This document shows, piece after piece, positions 1 through 6,230 of a stretch of 10,315 bases of DNA. The translations under genes and the position numbers were made by a program. The stretch spans positions 1 through 10,315 of the forward strand of contig CALYSH010000030.1 of the NCBI GenBank assembly GCA_945485625.1. Direction: 5' to 3'. This stretch comes from an uncultured Lachnospiraceae bacterium. Lineage in GTDB: Bacteria > Bacillota > Clostridia > Lachnospirales > Lachnospiraceae. Numbering within the stretch: the stretch's first letter is position 1; the number at the start of each line of letters is the position of its first letter. The notes under the pieces are model-generated. The model worked only from the letters and a program-made list of their open reading frames with translations. It was not told the DNA's origin and searched no databases.

Positions 1-357
1 TCGGAGTAAAACTAAAAGCTTTCTCTGATAATATTTTGGTGGAAAAAGCTCAAACTCCACAGTTCTTCCTGTAAGCAGAGCAGCAAGCTCTCCCGAGAGT
101 AAGGTTGAATTGCTTCCGGTAACAAACTTGATTTCCTTGTTTAAATCCGAAGCATCAACGATATAATCGTAATCCATATCTTCGAAATTCAAATAAATAA
201 GCTGATTTTTCGAAACTCCCAGGTCAACTTATTCTTCCTTTATGGTTTCTAGCAAAACGGATTTTCCGCATCTTCGAACGCCTGTGATAACCTTTATGAT
301 ATCAGAATCATAATATGGCCTTATCTGCTCAAGATATGTTTCTCTTTTAAGCTTCAT
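1..357 (-). pseudogene. Decayed AAA+ ATPase (AAA_14/DUF4143 family), continues past the left edge
   Basis: Reading starts at ATG 355-357, with GGAGGT about 7 nt upstream. The N-terminus matches the family of ATPases with a C-terminal DUF4143 domain: MKLKRETYLEQIRPYY, then a Walker A segment, VITGVRRCGKS. The frame stops at TAA 229-231, after 42 codons. Reading on in the same frame gives more family sequence, NQLIYLNFEDMDYDY and then FVTGSNSTLLSGELA (sensor 1 and following region), so the stop is a lesion and not the natural end. The segment that normally joins these two blocks and carries the Walker B acidic residues (FFDE-like) is missing. By my recollection of the family about 35-40 residues are deleted in frame, near positions 127-145. 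After GRTVEFELFP, near position 40, the reading no longer resembles the family, which suggests further damage. The region is visibly more AT-rich than its neighbours, as expected for acquired accessory DNA. Intact members are often linked to toxin-antitoxin or mobile loci, but their function is poorly known. Confidence 0.85.
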
Positions 358-440
358 ATATGCACCTCCACAATGCACATGATAACCATAATTCATTTTT
401 TGTGCAAGTATGTCGTGCACATTTTATATTTTCTATTCTT

Positions 441-467
441 TGCGCACGTTTCGCTTCGAAACGCGCA
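441..467. repeat. Imperfect hairpin between the ATPase remnant and the aroA promoter
   Basis: Arms CGTTTCG (447-453) and CGAAACG (457-463) pair perfectly around a 3-nt loop. Outer arms TGCG (441-444) and CGCA (464-467) extend the stem across a 2-nt bulge. No T-run follows on either strand, so it is not a standard terminator. The core resembles the GCTTCGC hairpins found at 2009-2217. It lies in the divergent gap upstream of aroA. Confidence 0.5.
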
Positions 468-484
468 GGGTCTTCCCCCATATC

Positions 485-514
485 TTTACAGTCCGCGGTT
501 TTCTGTGGTACACT
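485..514 (+). promoter_or_regulatory. Predicted aroA promoter (extended -10)
   Basis: TTTACA at 485-490 is followed by 18 bp and TACACT at 509-514. The -10 box is preceded by TGG, an extended -10 element. This puts the start of transcription about 25 nt before the aroA start codon and upstream of its AGAAAGG ribosome site (532-538). Confidence 0.5.
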
Positions 515-546
515 AGGAGAAAATTGATTGCAGAAAGGCAGCAACT

Positions 547-1872
547 ATGGATAATTCTTCTTCATATTCTGTTCCATATATATATCCGGATATCAAAGGA
601 CCGAAGTCCGAACCAATTACCGTAACCGTGCCGGGTTCCAAAAGCATCACCAACCGTGCCCTCCTTCTGGCTACTCTGGGCAGCGGGGTATCCACCCTGA
701 GGGGCACCTTATTCAGCGATGACTCCAGACACTTCTTATCCTGCATTCAGGATTTAGGCTTTGAAACCACCGTGGATGAAGAACATGCAATGATTACCGT
801 AAAGGGTCTGGGCGGACAGGTTCCAAAAGCAGAGGCTTCTCAATATGTAGGAAGTGCCGGTACCGCGGCCCGCTTTTTAACCGCTTACCTTGGTATCTCC
901 AGGGGCGTGTATCACATGGACGCTTCCGCACAAATGCGAAAACGGCCCATGGCTCCCCTGTTGGATTCCCTACAGGAGCTGGGCTGCACCGTGGAATACC
1001 CTGCGGAAGATGCAAACAAGGGTTTCTTCCCCTTCACTTTGAAGGGAAATGGTCTGTGCCGGGACAATATTACCATTAACATCGACCACAGCAGCCAGTT
1101 TCTCAGTGCCCTGTTAATCAGCAGCATTCTTTCCGAAAAGGACTTTACCATCCGTACCGAAGGGTCACATGGCATGGCTTACATCGAAATGACCTGCCGC
1201 ATGATGGAGCAGTTTGGCGTAACTGTAGAACATCCCGCTCCCCACACCTTTGTGATTCCGGCAGGGCAGTCCTACCATTCCCCGGATTATCAGGTGGAAC
1301 CGGATGCTTCCGCCGCAGCGTACTTTTATGCCATGGCCCCCTTACTAAATGTTCCCGTTTTGGTTCGTCACGTGCATTTTGAGTCCCTGCAGGGAGATGT
1401 ACAGTTTATCAGAATCTTAGAACAAATGGGATGTACTGCAAAGGAAACTCCCGAAGGAGTTTTATTGACACCGCCCTCTTCCGGACAGTTCCGGGGAATT
1501 ACTGTAGATATGTCCGCCTGTTCCGACCAGGCCATTACATTAGCGGCCATAGCCCCCTTTGCGGAAGGCCCCACTACCATCACCGGTATCGGCCATATCC
1601 GCTTCCAGGAAAGCGACCGGATTGCCGCCATGGAAACAGAGCTGCGCAGACTTGGCATCCCCTGCGAGTCCACGGACAGCTCCATCACCATATACCCCGG
1701 CACACCGGTTCCCGCAGAGATTCACACCTACGAGGATCACCGCATGGCCATGGGTTTTTCCTTAATCGGTCTTCGCAGCCCCGGTGTCCGGATTCTGGAC
1801 CCTATGTGCTGCCGCAAGACCTTTGAAAACTATTTTCAGGTACTGGAGCGCGTGCTGGCTGACCTTTGCTGA
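547..1872 (+). CDS. aroA: 3-phosphoshikimate 1-carboxyvinyltransferase (EPSP synthase)
   Basis: This cytoplasmic enzyme of the shikimate pathway joins phosphoenolpyruvate to shikimate-3-phosphate, the step before chorismate. The protein has 441 residues, a normal length. PGSKSITNR at 29-37 carries the substrate-binding lysine K32. Other visible signatures are GSAGTAARF (102-110), DASAAAYF (253-260), SDQAIT with the probable catalytic D327, RFQESDR (352-358) with E355, DHRMAMGF (397-404), and RKTFENYF (423-430) with K424. These correspond to the E. coli residues K22, D313, E341 and K411. The glycine matching E. coli G96 is kept (G105), but N94 is replaced by S103 and P101 by F110. ATG 547 has AGAAAGG 8 nt upstream, and no better start is seen. 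The gene stands alone, with a decayed ATPase on one side and an intergenic element on the other, not inside an aro cluster. No clear terminator of its own follows. Confidence 0.97.
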   Translation: MDNSSSYSVPYIYPDIKGPKSEPITVTVPGSKSITNRALLLATLGSGVSTLRGTLFSDDSRHFLSCIQDLGFETTVDEEHAMITVKGLGGQVPKAEASQYVGSAGTAARFLTAYLGISRGVYHMDASAQMRKRPMAPLLDSLQELGCTVEYPAEDANKGFFPFTLKGNGLCRDNITINIDHSSQFLSALLISSILSEKDFTIRTEGSHGMAYIEMTCRMMEQFGVTVEHPAPHTFVIPAGQSYHSPDYQVEPDASAAAYFYAMAPLLNVPVLVRHVHFESLQGDVQFIRILEQMGCTAKETPEGVLLTPPSSGQFRGITVDMSACSDQAITLAAIAPFAEGPTTITGIGHIRFQESDRIAAMETELRRLGIPCESTDSSITIYPGTPVPAEIHTYEDHRMAMGFSLIGLRSPGVRILDPMCCRKTFENYFQVLERVLADLC

Positions 1873-1877
1873 ACCGA

Positions 1878-1985
1878 CTAATTCCTCTCGTCCAGATACA
1901 GCTGTACCCTGCTCTGCAGGGAAGCCGCCACCTGTTTTGCTGTCCGGTCCCCGGCGAAAAACGGTCCCGTCTCTTCCCATGGAAA
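1878..1985 (-). pseudogene. C-terminal stub of an ABC-transporter solute-binding protein
   Basis: Translated on the minus strand, the last 35 codons before TAG (1878-1880) read as a typical C-terminus of a family 1 extracellular sugar-binding lipoprotein: a segment ending PFFAGDRTAKQVAAS, then LQSRVQLYLDERN. In that family the protein commonly ends with a Y/F-F-AGD-T-x-x-V-A pattern followed by I/LQ-R-x-x-YLxE. Nothing upstream resembles the rest of such a protein; the sequence passes straight into the palindrome-rich block. A continuous frame does run from a GTG at 2124-2126 (AGGAGG 9 nt upstream, at 2136-2141), through the palindromes and into this stub, giving 82 codons. It looks chimeric and I do not call it a gene. 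The match is from memory of the family and needs a search. Confidence 0.5.
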
Positions 1986-2008
1986 CATCAAAACCTTCAG
2001 AACAAAGA

Positions 2009-2245
2009 GCTTCGCCTGCGAAACCCTCGCGCTGAGCGTGGTCGCACATGCGACATATTTCAACTCGCGCGAGTGCGCATCCTCGCGGAGCGTTTTTGCT
2101 TTATAGGACGAAATTGCTTTTTTCACTCACAAAAACCTCCTGCTTCGCAGGTTCGTCGCTTCGCGACTTCTGTTTTTGTTTCGTGTACGCCCGCTCAAAA
2201 CCAAATGCCGGCTTCGCCATCGCTTGGTTTTGTTTGCGGGCTACA
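2009..2245. repeat. Palindrome-rich element with several GCTTCGC hairpins
   Basis: This noncoding block is made largely of inverted repeats. In order: TTCGC/GCGAA around 2011-2022; GTCGC-ACAT-GCGAC at 2041-2054; the perfect palindrome ACTCGCGCGAGT at 2063-2074; CCTGC-TTC-GCAGG at 2139-2151; GTCGC-TTC-GCGAC at 2155-2167; and GGC-TTC-GCC at 2210-2218. The two hairpins at 2139-2167 are enclosed by 8-bp arms, ACAAAAAC (2129-2136) and GTTTTTGT (2172-2179), which would form a three-way junction. The last hairpin sits inside a long interrupted stem: TGTA, GCCCGC and CAAAACCAA (2184-2204) pair with TTGGTTTTG, GCGGGC and TACA (2224-2245). The heptamer GCTTCGC occurs four times (2009, 2142, 2158, 2211). 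Such architecture suits a dispersed REP/MITE-like repeat or a structured transcript. No transposase or flanking target duplication was seen. Confidence 0.55.
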
Positions 2246-2285
2246 AAAAAGATGCCCTCCGGTTTGTATCAAACCGAAAGACATC
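2245..2285 (-). terminator. Rho-independent terminator of the trigger-factor-like gene
   Basis: On the minus strand GATGTCTTTCGGTTTG (2270-2285) and CAAACCGGAGGGCATC (2251-2266) form a 16-bp stem with three G-T pairs and a 3-nt loop. Six T follow (A at 2245-2250 on the plus strand). It begins 26 nt after the stop codon of the lipoprotein gene. On the plus strand the stem is followed only by TTTAAAA, so it would stop aroA transcripts weakly at best. Confidence 0.93.
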
Positions 2286-2311
2286 TTTAAAACAACTTAC
2301 AAGAATCGTCC

Positions 2312-3550
2312 TTATTCTGCACTTTCTTCAGAATTCTGGTTTTCTGCAGTTTCAGATTCCTCTGCAGAATCCTGAGCTTCCTCGGTTACAGAGCCTTCTT
2401 CCGCCCCTGTGGCATCCTCAATCACCGTATCATCGGGCACAATTGAAGCAGTATCTCCATCTGCCACATTCTCCAACAGGAACTGGAATACCTTGTCCAG
2501 CATAAAGTATTCTCTGAAATCCTCACGGTCGGCCTCCCCCAGATATTCCTCCACAGTGGTATAGCCGGCACCGGTTGCATACTCCTCCAGCATGGTCTGG
2601 AGCTCTTCATCGGATACGTTTAAGTTTTCTTTGTTTGCCACTGCCTGCATTGCAATGTACTGCTTTGCCGTTTCTTCCGCATACTGATCCAGGAAGGAAG
2701 CCACATCCATTCCGCCGGAGTAATAAAACACGAAGGTTTCTAAATCCATTTGGTAGTTTGCTGCAGTAGCGGTCAGGCTGGTCTCCGCCATACTGCGGTA
2801 CTGTGCTACCAGATCGGCCGGCAGCTCCTGAAACTCACAGCTCTCCACGAAGTCTATCAGCAGCTGATCCTGGGCCTCCATCGTTGCATTATACTCTGCC
2901 TCGCTGTACAGGTAATCGTATACAAACTGACGAAGCTCCTCTATGGTAGTCACCCCATCAATCCCCATACCCGGAATTGCTTCCTCCATAGGTTCTGCGG
3001 GAATAATATAGTTTACGGTTACGGTGAACACCACATCCTGTCCTGCCAGTTCGGTATTTTCGTAGGATTCCGGGAAGGTCAGATTCAAGTCCACGGTCTG
3101 GGAAGGAGAAACTCCTACCAGTCCGTCTTCAAATCCGTCAATAAAAGTCTTGGAACCCAGGGTCAGATTTGCGCCCTGAGCGGTACCGCCCTGGAAGGCC
3201 ACTCCGTCCTTCTTGCCTTCGTAGTCAATATTTACGGTATCCCCGTTCACTGCCGCTCTGTCCATTACGCCAAGCTCCGGATCGAAATACTCCAAATAAA
3301 ATTCGGTAAATAATTCATCTACATCCGCATCCGTCACTGTCACGGCTTCGGGCTTCCATTCCAATTTCTTATACTCGCCCAGCGTTACAATGCTTTCCAC
3401 ATCCAAATCCTTCAGTAAAACACGCTCTACAGAGGTCTCATCCTCCTTGGAAATATCGGTATTTTCCTGAGGATCCTGCTTATCGCCACAACCGGCCAGA
3501 CCTGCAACCAGGGCTATCGCCAGAAGGGCTGCCAATAATTTTTTCTTCAT
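2312..3550 (-). CDS. Secreted trigger-factor-like lipoprotein (FKBP-type peptidyl-prolyl isomerase)
   Basis: A predicted membrane-anchored foldase of 412 residues. The first 21 residues are a lipoprotein signal: KKK, a hydrophobic stretch, then LAGC with C21 as the lipidated cysteine. Residues about 98-182 form an FKBP-type domain (VNGDTVNIDYEG, then TFIDGFEDGLVG and DLNLTFPESY), as in the middle domain of trigger factor. Residues about 190-365 resemble the helical C-terminal chaperone domain of trigger factor, including the LPADLVAQY region. The N-terminal ribosome-binding domain of cytosolic trigger factor is absent, so this is not the ribosome-associated Tig. Residues 366-412 are a tail with 16 acidic residues and no lysine or arginine. 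ATG at 3548-3550 has AGGAAAGG about 9 nt upstream. By analogy with PrsA it may help fold exported proteins outside the membrane; that role is inferred. It is 85 nt downstream of the cardiolipin synthase gene, with no clear promoter between, and ends at a strong terminator. Confidence 0.9.
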   Translation of the reverse strand: MKKKLLAALLAIALVAGLAGCGDKQDPQENTDISKEDETSVERVLLKDLDVESIVTLGEYKKLEWKPEAVTVTDADVDELFTEFYLEYFDPELGVMDRAAVNGDTVNIDYEGKKDGVAFQGGTAQGANLTLGSKTFIDGFEDGLVGVSPSQTVDLNLTFPESYENTELAGQDVVFTVTVNYIIPAEPMEEAIPGMGIDGVTTIEELRQFVYDYLYSEAEYNATMEAQDQLLIDFVESCEFQELPADLVAQYRSMAETSLTATAANYQMDLETFVFYYSGGMDVASFLDQYAEETAKQYIAMQAVANKENLNVSDEELQTMLEEYATGAGYTTVEEYLGEADREDFREYFMLDKVFQFLLENVADGDTASIVPDDTVIEDATGAEEGSVTEEAQDSAEESETAENQNSEESAE

Positions 3551-3635
3551 TCTCTTATCCTTTCCTTACATGGTTTGTCAACATCTTCCCAAGCTTAACA
3601 CATCAATCCGGAAAAAGAAAGAGTTTTCACAGAAT

Positions 3636-5129
3636 TTACATCAATGGGGACAACAACCGGCTCACCTGCTCCCTCAAACGAATCCACAAGCTTCTTCCGG
3701 CATACATATCCCTGGTAATCCTTGTACAGTCCTCTAAGTCCTTTTGAAACAGCTCTTCCATTTCCCGTGCTTTTTCTTCATCGTAAACCGTAGCATTCAC
3801 TTCAAAATTTAATGCAAAGCTTCGGATATCCATATTGGCGGTTCCGTAGCAGAAGGCCTTTCCGTCCGCAATGACACCCTTGCTGTGCAGGAAGCCCTTG
3901 TCGTAGGTATAACACTTTGCTCCCGCCATGACCATCTCTCCGATGTAGGAGTAGGTGGCCCAGTACACAAAGGGATGATCCGGCTTGCAGGGTATCATAA
4001 TATGAACGTTCACACCGCTGTAGATTGCCAGCTTCAGGGCAGCAAGAATTGCTTCATCCGGAATGAAATATGGAGTCTGAATATAGATGCTCTTTTTCGC
4101 GGCTGAAATCAGCTTCAGATAATTGTCCCGGATCTGCTCGTTGGGATGGTCGGGACCGCTGCTGATAATCTGTACCTTACACCCTTCTCCGTCCATCGGA
4201 AGCTCATTTTTTCCCAGAAAATCCGCCTGCTCCAGGAGTTCACTTCGCTCCAGCAGATTCTCCTTCGCACAATAATTCCAATCCATAATAAAACGTAGCT
4301 GCAGTCCCAGCACCGCATTTCCGCGGATCCGGAGATGGGTGTCTCTCCAATGTCCGAATTTCTCATCCAGATCAATATATTCCCTGCCCACATTAAAGCC
4401 GCCTACATAGGCTACTTTATTGTCAATGACCACGATTTTGCGGTGATTGCGGTAATTGATACGCAGCTGAAACCGTCCAAACAGGGGTGGGAAAAATTCC
4501 GCACTTTCGATTCCGGCCTCCTTCAGTCGTTTCCAGCATTTCGCGGAGGTAAACCGTCCGCCCATACCATCGTACAGAATTCGAACCTGCACCCCGCTGG
4601 CGGCCCGTTCCTTTAACACCTCGGCAATTCTCTGGAACAGCACGTCATTCTTGATAATATAGTACTGCATATGAATGAATTTCTCCGCCTTCCGCATGTC
4701 TTCAATCAATGCATCAAACTTCTCATTACCGTCTGTAAAAATATCGATTTTATTATTGTCGGAAACCAATGCACCGGATGTCTCCAGATTATACATCATC
4801 AGGTCAGCGAAATCCTCGGCTTCTCCCTGATGATTTCGAAATTCCCTGTTTTTGATCTGATGCTCCTGTTTCCGGACCATCTGACTCATCCGGTCCTCCA
4901 ATCCCTTTAACTGGAAGAGCTTCCGTTTGCGAAAATCCTGTCCCACCAAAAGGTAGAGCACAAAGCCCAGAACCGGTACAAACAAAAGGAGAAGAAGCCA
5001 GGCCCACACACTTTTGGGGTTTCTTCTCTCAAAAAACACAATAATAACAGCAAACAACAAATCCCAAAGCAGGAGATGTCCACTGACTAATTGAAACAAT
5101 ACGCCCGCTTCCTGCAACAGAAAGTCCAT
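3636..5129 (-). CDS. cls: Cardiolipin synthase (phospholipase D family)
   Basis: Membrane enzyme that makes cardiolipin, normally from two phosphatidylglycerol molecules. The chosen start ATG 5127-5129 gives 497 residues, with AGAGGTG just upstream. A longer reading from 5231 would add 34 residues but would pass through the likely promoter at 5173-5181. Residues about 11-33 and 41-63 are two membrane segments, and the motif ERRNPKSVWAW between them is typical of the N-terminal domain of bacterial cardiolipin synthases. Two catalytic HKD motifs are intact: H229, K231, D236 followed by GG, and H415, K417, D422 followed by GTANMD. These define the two phospholipase D half-sites. The C-terminal half also shows QTPYFIPDEA (351-360), usual in this family. 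The trigger-factor-like lipoprotein gene lies downstream on the same strand and may be co-transcribed. Confidence 0.95.
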   Translation of the reverse strand: MDFLLQEAGVLFQLVSGHLLLWDLLFAVIIVFFERRNPKSVWAWLLLLLFVPVLGFVLYLLVGQDFRKRKLFQLKGLEDRMSQMVRKQEHQIKNREFRNHQGEAEDFADLMMYNLETSGALVSDNNKIDIFTDGNEKFDALIEDMRKAEKFIHMQYYIIKNDVLFQRIAEVLKERAASGVQVRILYDGMGGRFTSAKCWKRLKEAGIESAEFFPPLFGRFQLRINYRNHRKIVVIDNKVAYVGGFNVGREYIDLDEKFGHWRDTHLRIRGNAVLGLQLRFIMDWNYCAKENLLERSELLEQADFLGKNELPMDGEGCKVQIISSGPDHPNEQIRDNYLKLISAAKKSIYIQTPYFIPDEAILAALKLAIYSGVNVHIMIPCKPDHPFVYWATYSYIGEMVMAGAKCYTYDKGFLHSKGVIADGKAFCYGTANMDIRSFALNFEVNATVYDEEKAREMEELFQKDLEDCTRITRDMYAGRSLWIRLREQVSRLLSPLM

Positions 5130-5172
5130 GTACTCACCTCTTCTTCTCAAATGAATGCAATAAATCCTTCTC

Positions 5173-5181
5173 AGTATAGCA
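5173..5181 (-). promoter_or_regulatory. Predicted cls promoter (extended -10)
   Basis: On the minus strand TGC precedes TATACT (5173-5178), an extended -10 element. No good -35 hexamer stands 16-18 bp upstream. Its place 44 nt before ATG 5127-5129 supports that start over the longer reading frame. Confidence 0.4.
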
Positions 5182-5239
5182 CAATTTTGTGAAACAGCAT
5201 ACCCAAAGAAAAAAGTCTCAAAATCTCCCAAATGTTTTA

Positions 5240-5269
5240 TTGCCTAATTCTACTATTCTGTGGTAATAT
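5240..5269 (+). promoter_or_regulatory. Predicted promoter of the one-TM protein gene
   Basis: TTGCCT at 5240-5245 is followed by 18 bp and TAATAT at 5264-5269, with an extended -10 TGG directly before it. The surrounding TTCTGTGGTA is the same as in the aroA promoter. It lies about 55 nt before the start codon at 5325. Confidence 0.5.
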
Positions 5270-5324
5270 GTACTTTACTGGTATCTTTGATACAAATAAC
5301 ACTCTGACAGAGGGAGGAAAAATT

Positions 5325-5801
5325 ATGAAACCGGGCATGATTATTTTTCTGGTAATCCTGGCAGTTCTTGTGATTGCCTTTGTGGTTTTATATTTTGTAG
5401 GAAAAAAGGCACAGAAAAAGCAGGCGGAGCAGCAGGAAATGCTTCAGGCAAACAAGCAGACAGTGTCCATGTTAATCATTGACAAGAAGAGAATGAAGAT
5501 TAAGGATTCCGGTCTGCCACAGATGGTTATTGACCAGACACCCAAGCTGATGCGTAATTCCAAGCTTCCCATTATCAAGGCCAAGGTTGGTCCTCAGGTA
5601 ATGTCCTTAATCAGCGACGAGAAGATCTTTGATAACGTTCCTGTAAAGAAGGAAGTAAAGGCTGTAGTCAGCGGCATCTACGTTCTGGATGTAAAAGGAC
5701 TTCACGGCAGGACAGAAGCCGCTCCTGCAAAGAAGAAAGGCATCTTTAAGAGAGCTTTGGAGGCTGCACAGGAAAAAGCAGGTGCCAAGCCGCTTAAGTA
5801 A
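5325..5801 (+). CDS. Conserved single-pass membrane protein of unknown function
   Basis: This gene encodes 158 residues. ATG 5325 is chosen because GGGAGG lies about 7 nt upstream; the reading frame is open back to 5232 but that part covers the promoter. Residues about 5-25 are one hydrophobic segment, followed by a basic, coiled-coil-like stretch (GKKAQKKQAEQQEMLQA), which points to an N-out, C-in protein with most of its mass in the cytoplasm. The middle part, QTVSMLIIDKKRMKIKDSGL followed by PQMVIDQTPKLM, and the later VKKEVKAVVSGIYVLDVKGL look like a compact beta-rich domain. The C-terminus is alanine- and lysine-rich. The Q-x-x-x-x-LIIDKKR-x-K pattern seems familiar from uncharacterised Lachnospiraceae proteins, but I know no function. 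It is transcribed away from cls and converges on the DUF1934 gene with only 9 nt between them. Confidence 0.85.
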   Translation: MKPGMIIFLVILAVLVIAFVVLYFVGKKAQKKQAEQQEMLQANKQTVSMLIIDKKRMKIKDSGLPQMVIDQTPKLMRNSKLPIIKAKVGPQVMSLISDEKIFDNVPVKKEVKAVVSGIYVLDVKGLHGRTEAAPAKKKGIFKRALEAAQEKAGAKPLK

Positions 5802-5810
5802 GTATTACAT

Positions 5811-6227
5811 CTAACAATTTGCAACTTTCATGGACCATACGGACTGTTCCAATTCCGTACCGTTCACGGTCATGGTATAGGCAGCACGCACAGACAGCCG
5901 GGAAGCCTCTTCCCTCATGGAAACACTGTGTGTGGAAATATCCATAACAATTTGGCCATAGGGCACCTGATACTGTGCTCTATGGCTTTTGTTTTCTTCA
6001 AATACCATATTCATTCCGGCTTCTCCGCTTCGATGAATCTCCAGATAGCCGTCCCTACACTTTATTCTGCTCCGGAAAGCAGTTTCATAGCCTTCCAGTT
6101 TTTCTTCATAAAGAAAATAATGATACCCGTTTTTCCAAAAATGACTGGCGCAGGGAATCTCCTGTTCCACCTGATCCGGGCCAGTCATCACAAGCTTCAC
6201 CTGATTGCCTAACACAAGCTTCTCCAT
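5811..6227 (-). CDS. DUF1934 (YwiB-type) beta-barrel protein
   Basis: The protein has 138 residues and probably forms a small calycin-like beta-barrel, acting in the cytoplasm since no signal or membrane segment is seen. The signature region is MVFEENKSHRAQYQVPYGQI followed by VMDISTHSV (about residues 74-102), which fits DUF1934, the family of B. subtilis YwiB. The biochemical role is unknown. ATG 6225-6227 has GAGGAG 9 nt upstream, and that site lies within the last codons of murI. The murI stop (6231-6233) is only 3 nt before this start, so the two genes are very likely co-transcribed and translationally coupled. No terminator is visible before the convergent gene that ends at 5801. Confidence 0.85.
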   Translation of the reverse strand: MEKLVLGNQVKLVMTGPDQVEQEIPCASHFWKNGYHYFLYEEKLEGYETAFRSRIKCRDGYLEIHRSGEAGMNMVFEENKSHRAQYQVPYGQIVMDISTHSVSMREEASRLSVRAAYTMTVNGTELEQSVWSMKVANC

Positions 6228-6230
6228 TTT

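Noticed and set aside
1368..1826. Long frames on both strands inside aroA
   Set aside because: They are shadows of a well-supported EPSP synthase gene and have no family features.
1866..2375. Open frame of 169 codons on the plus strand across the gap after aroA
   Set aside because: It runs through the transporter stub, the palindromes and the terminator, and into the lipoprotein gene on the other strand. It has no ribosome site and no recognisable protein features.
3554..3581. TTGACA on the minus strand (3576-3581) as a -35 box for the lipoprotein gene
   Set aside because: The only possible -10 box (GATAAG, 16 bp away) would overlap the start codon region and place transcription inside the gene, after its ribosome site.
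5130..5231. Longer cls start adding 34 residues
   Set aside because: No ribosome site at 5231, the added residues resemble nothing in the family, and the stretch contains the likely cls promoter; ATG 5127-5129 has a good ribosome site.
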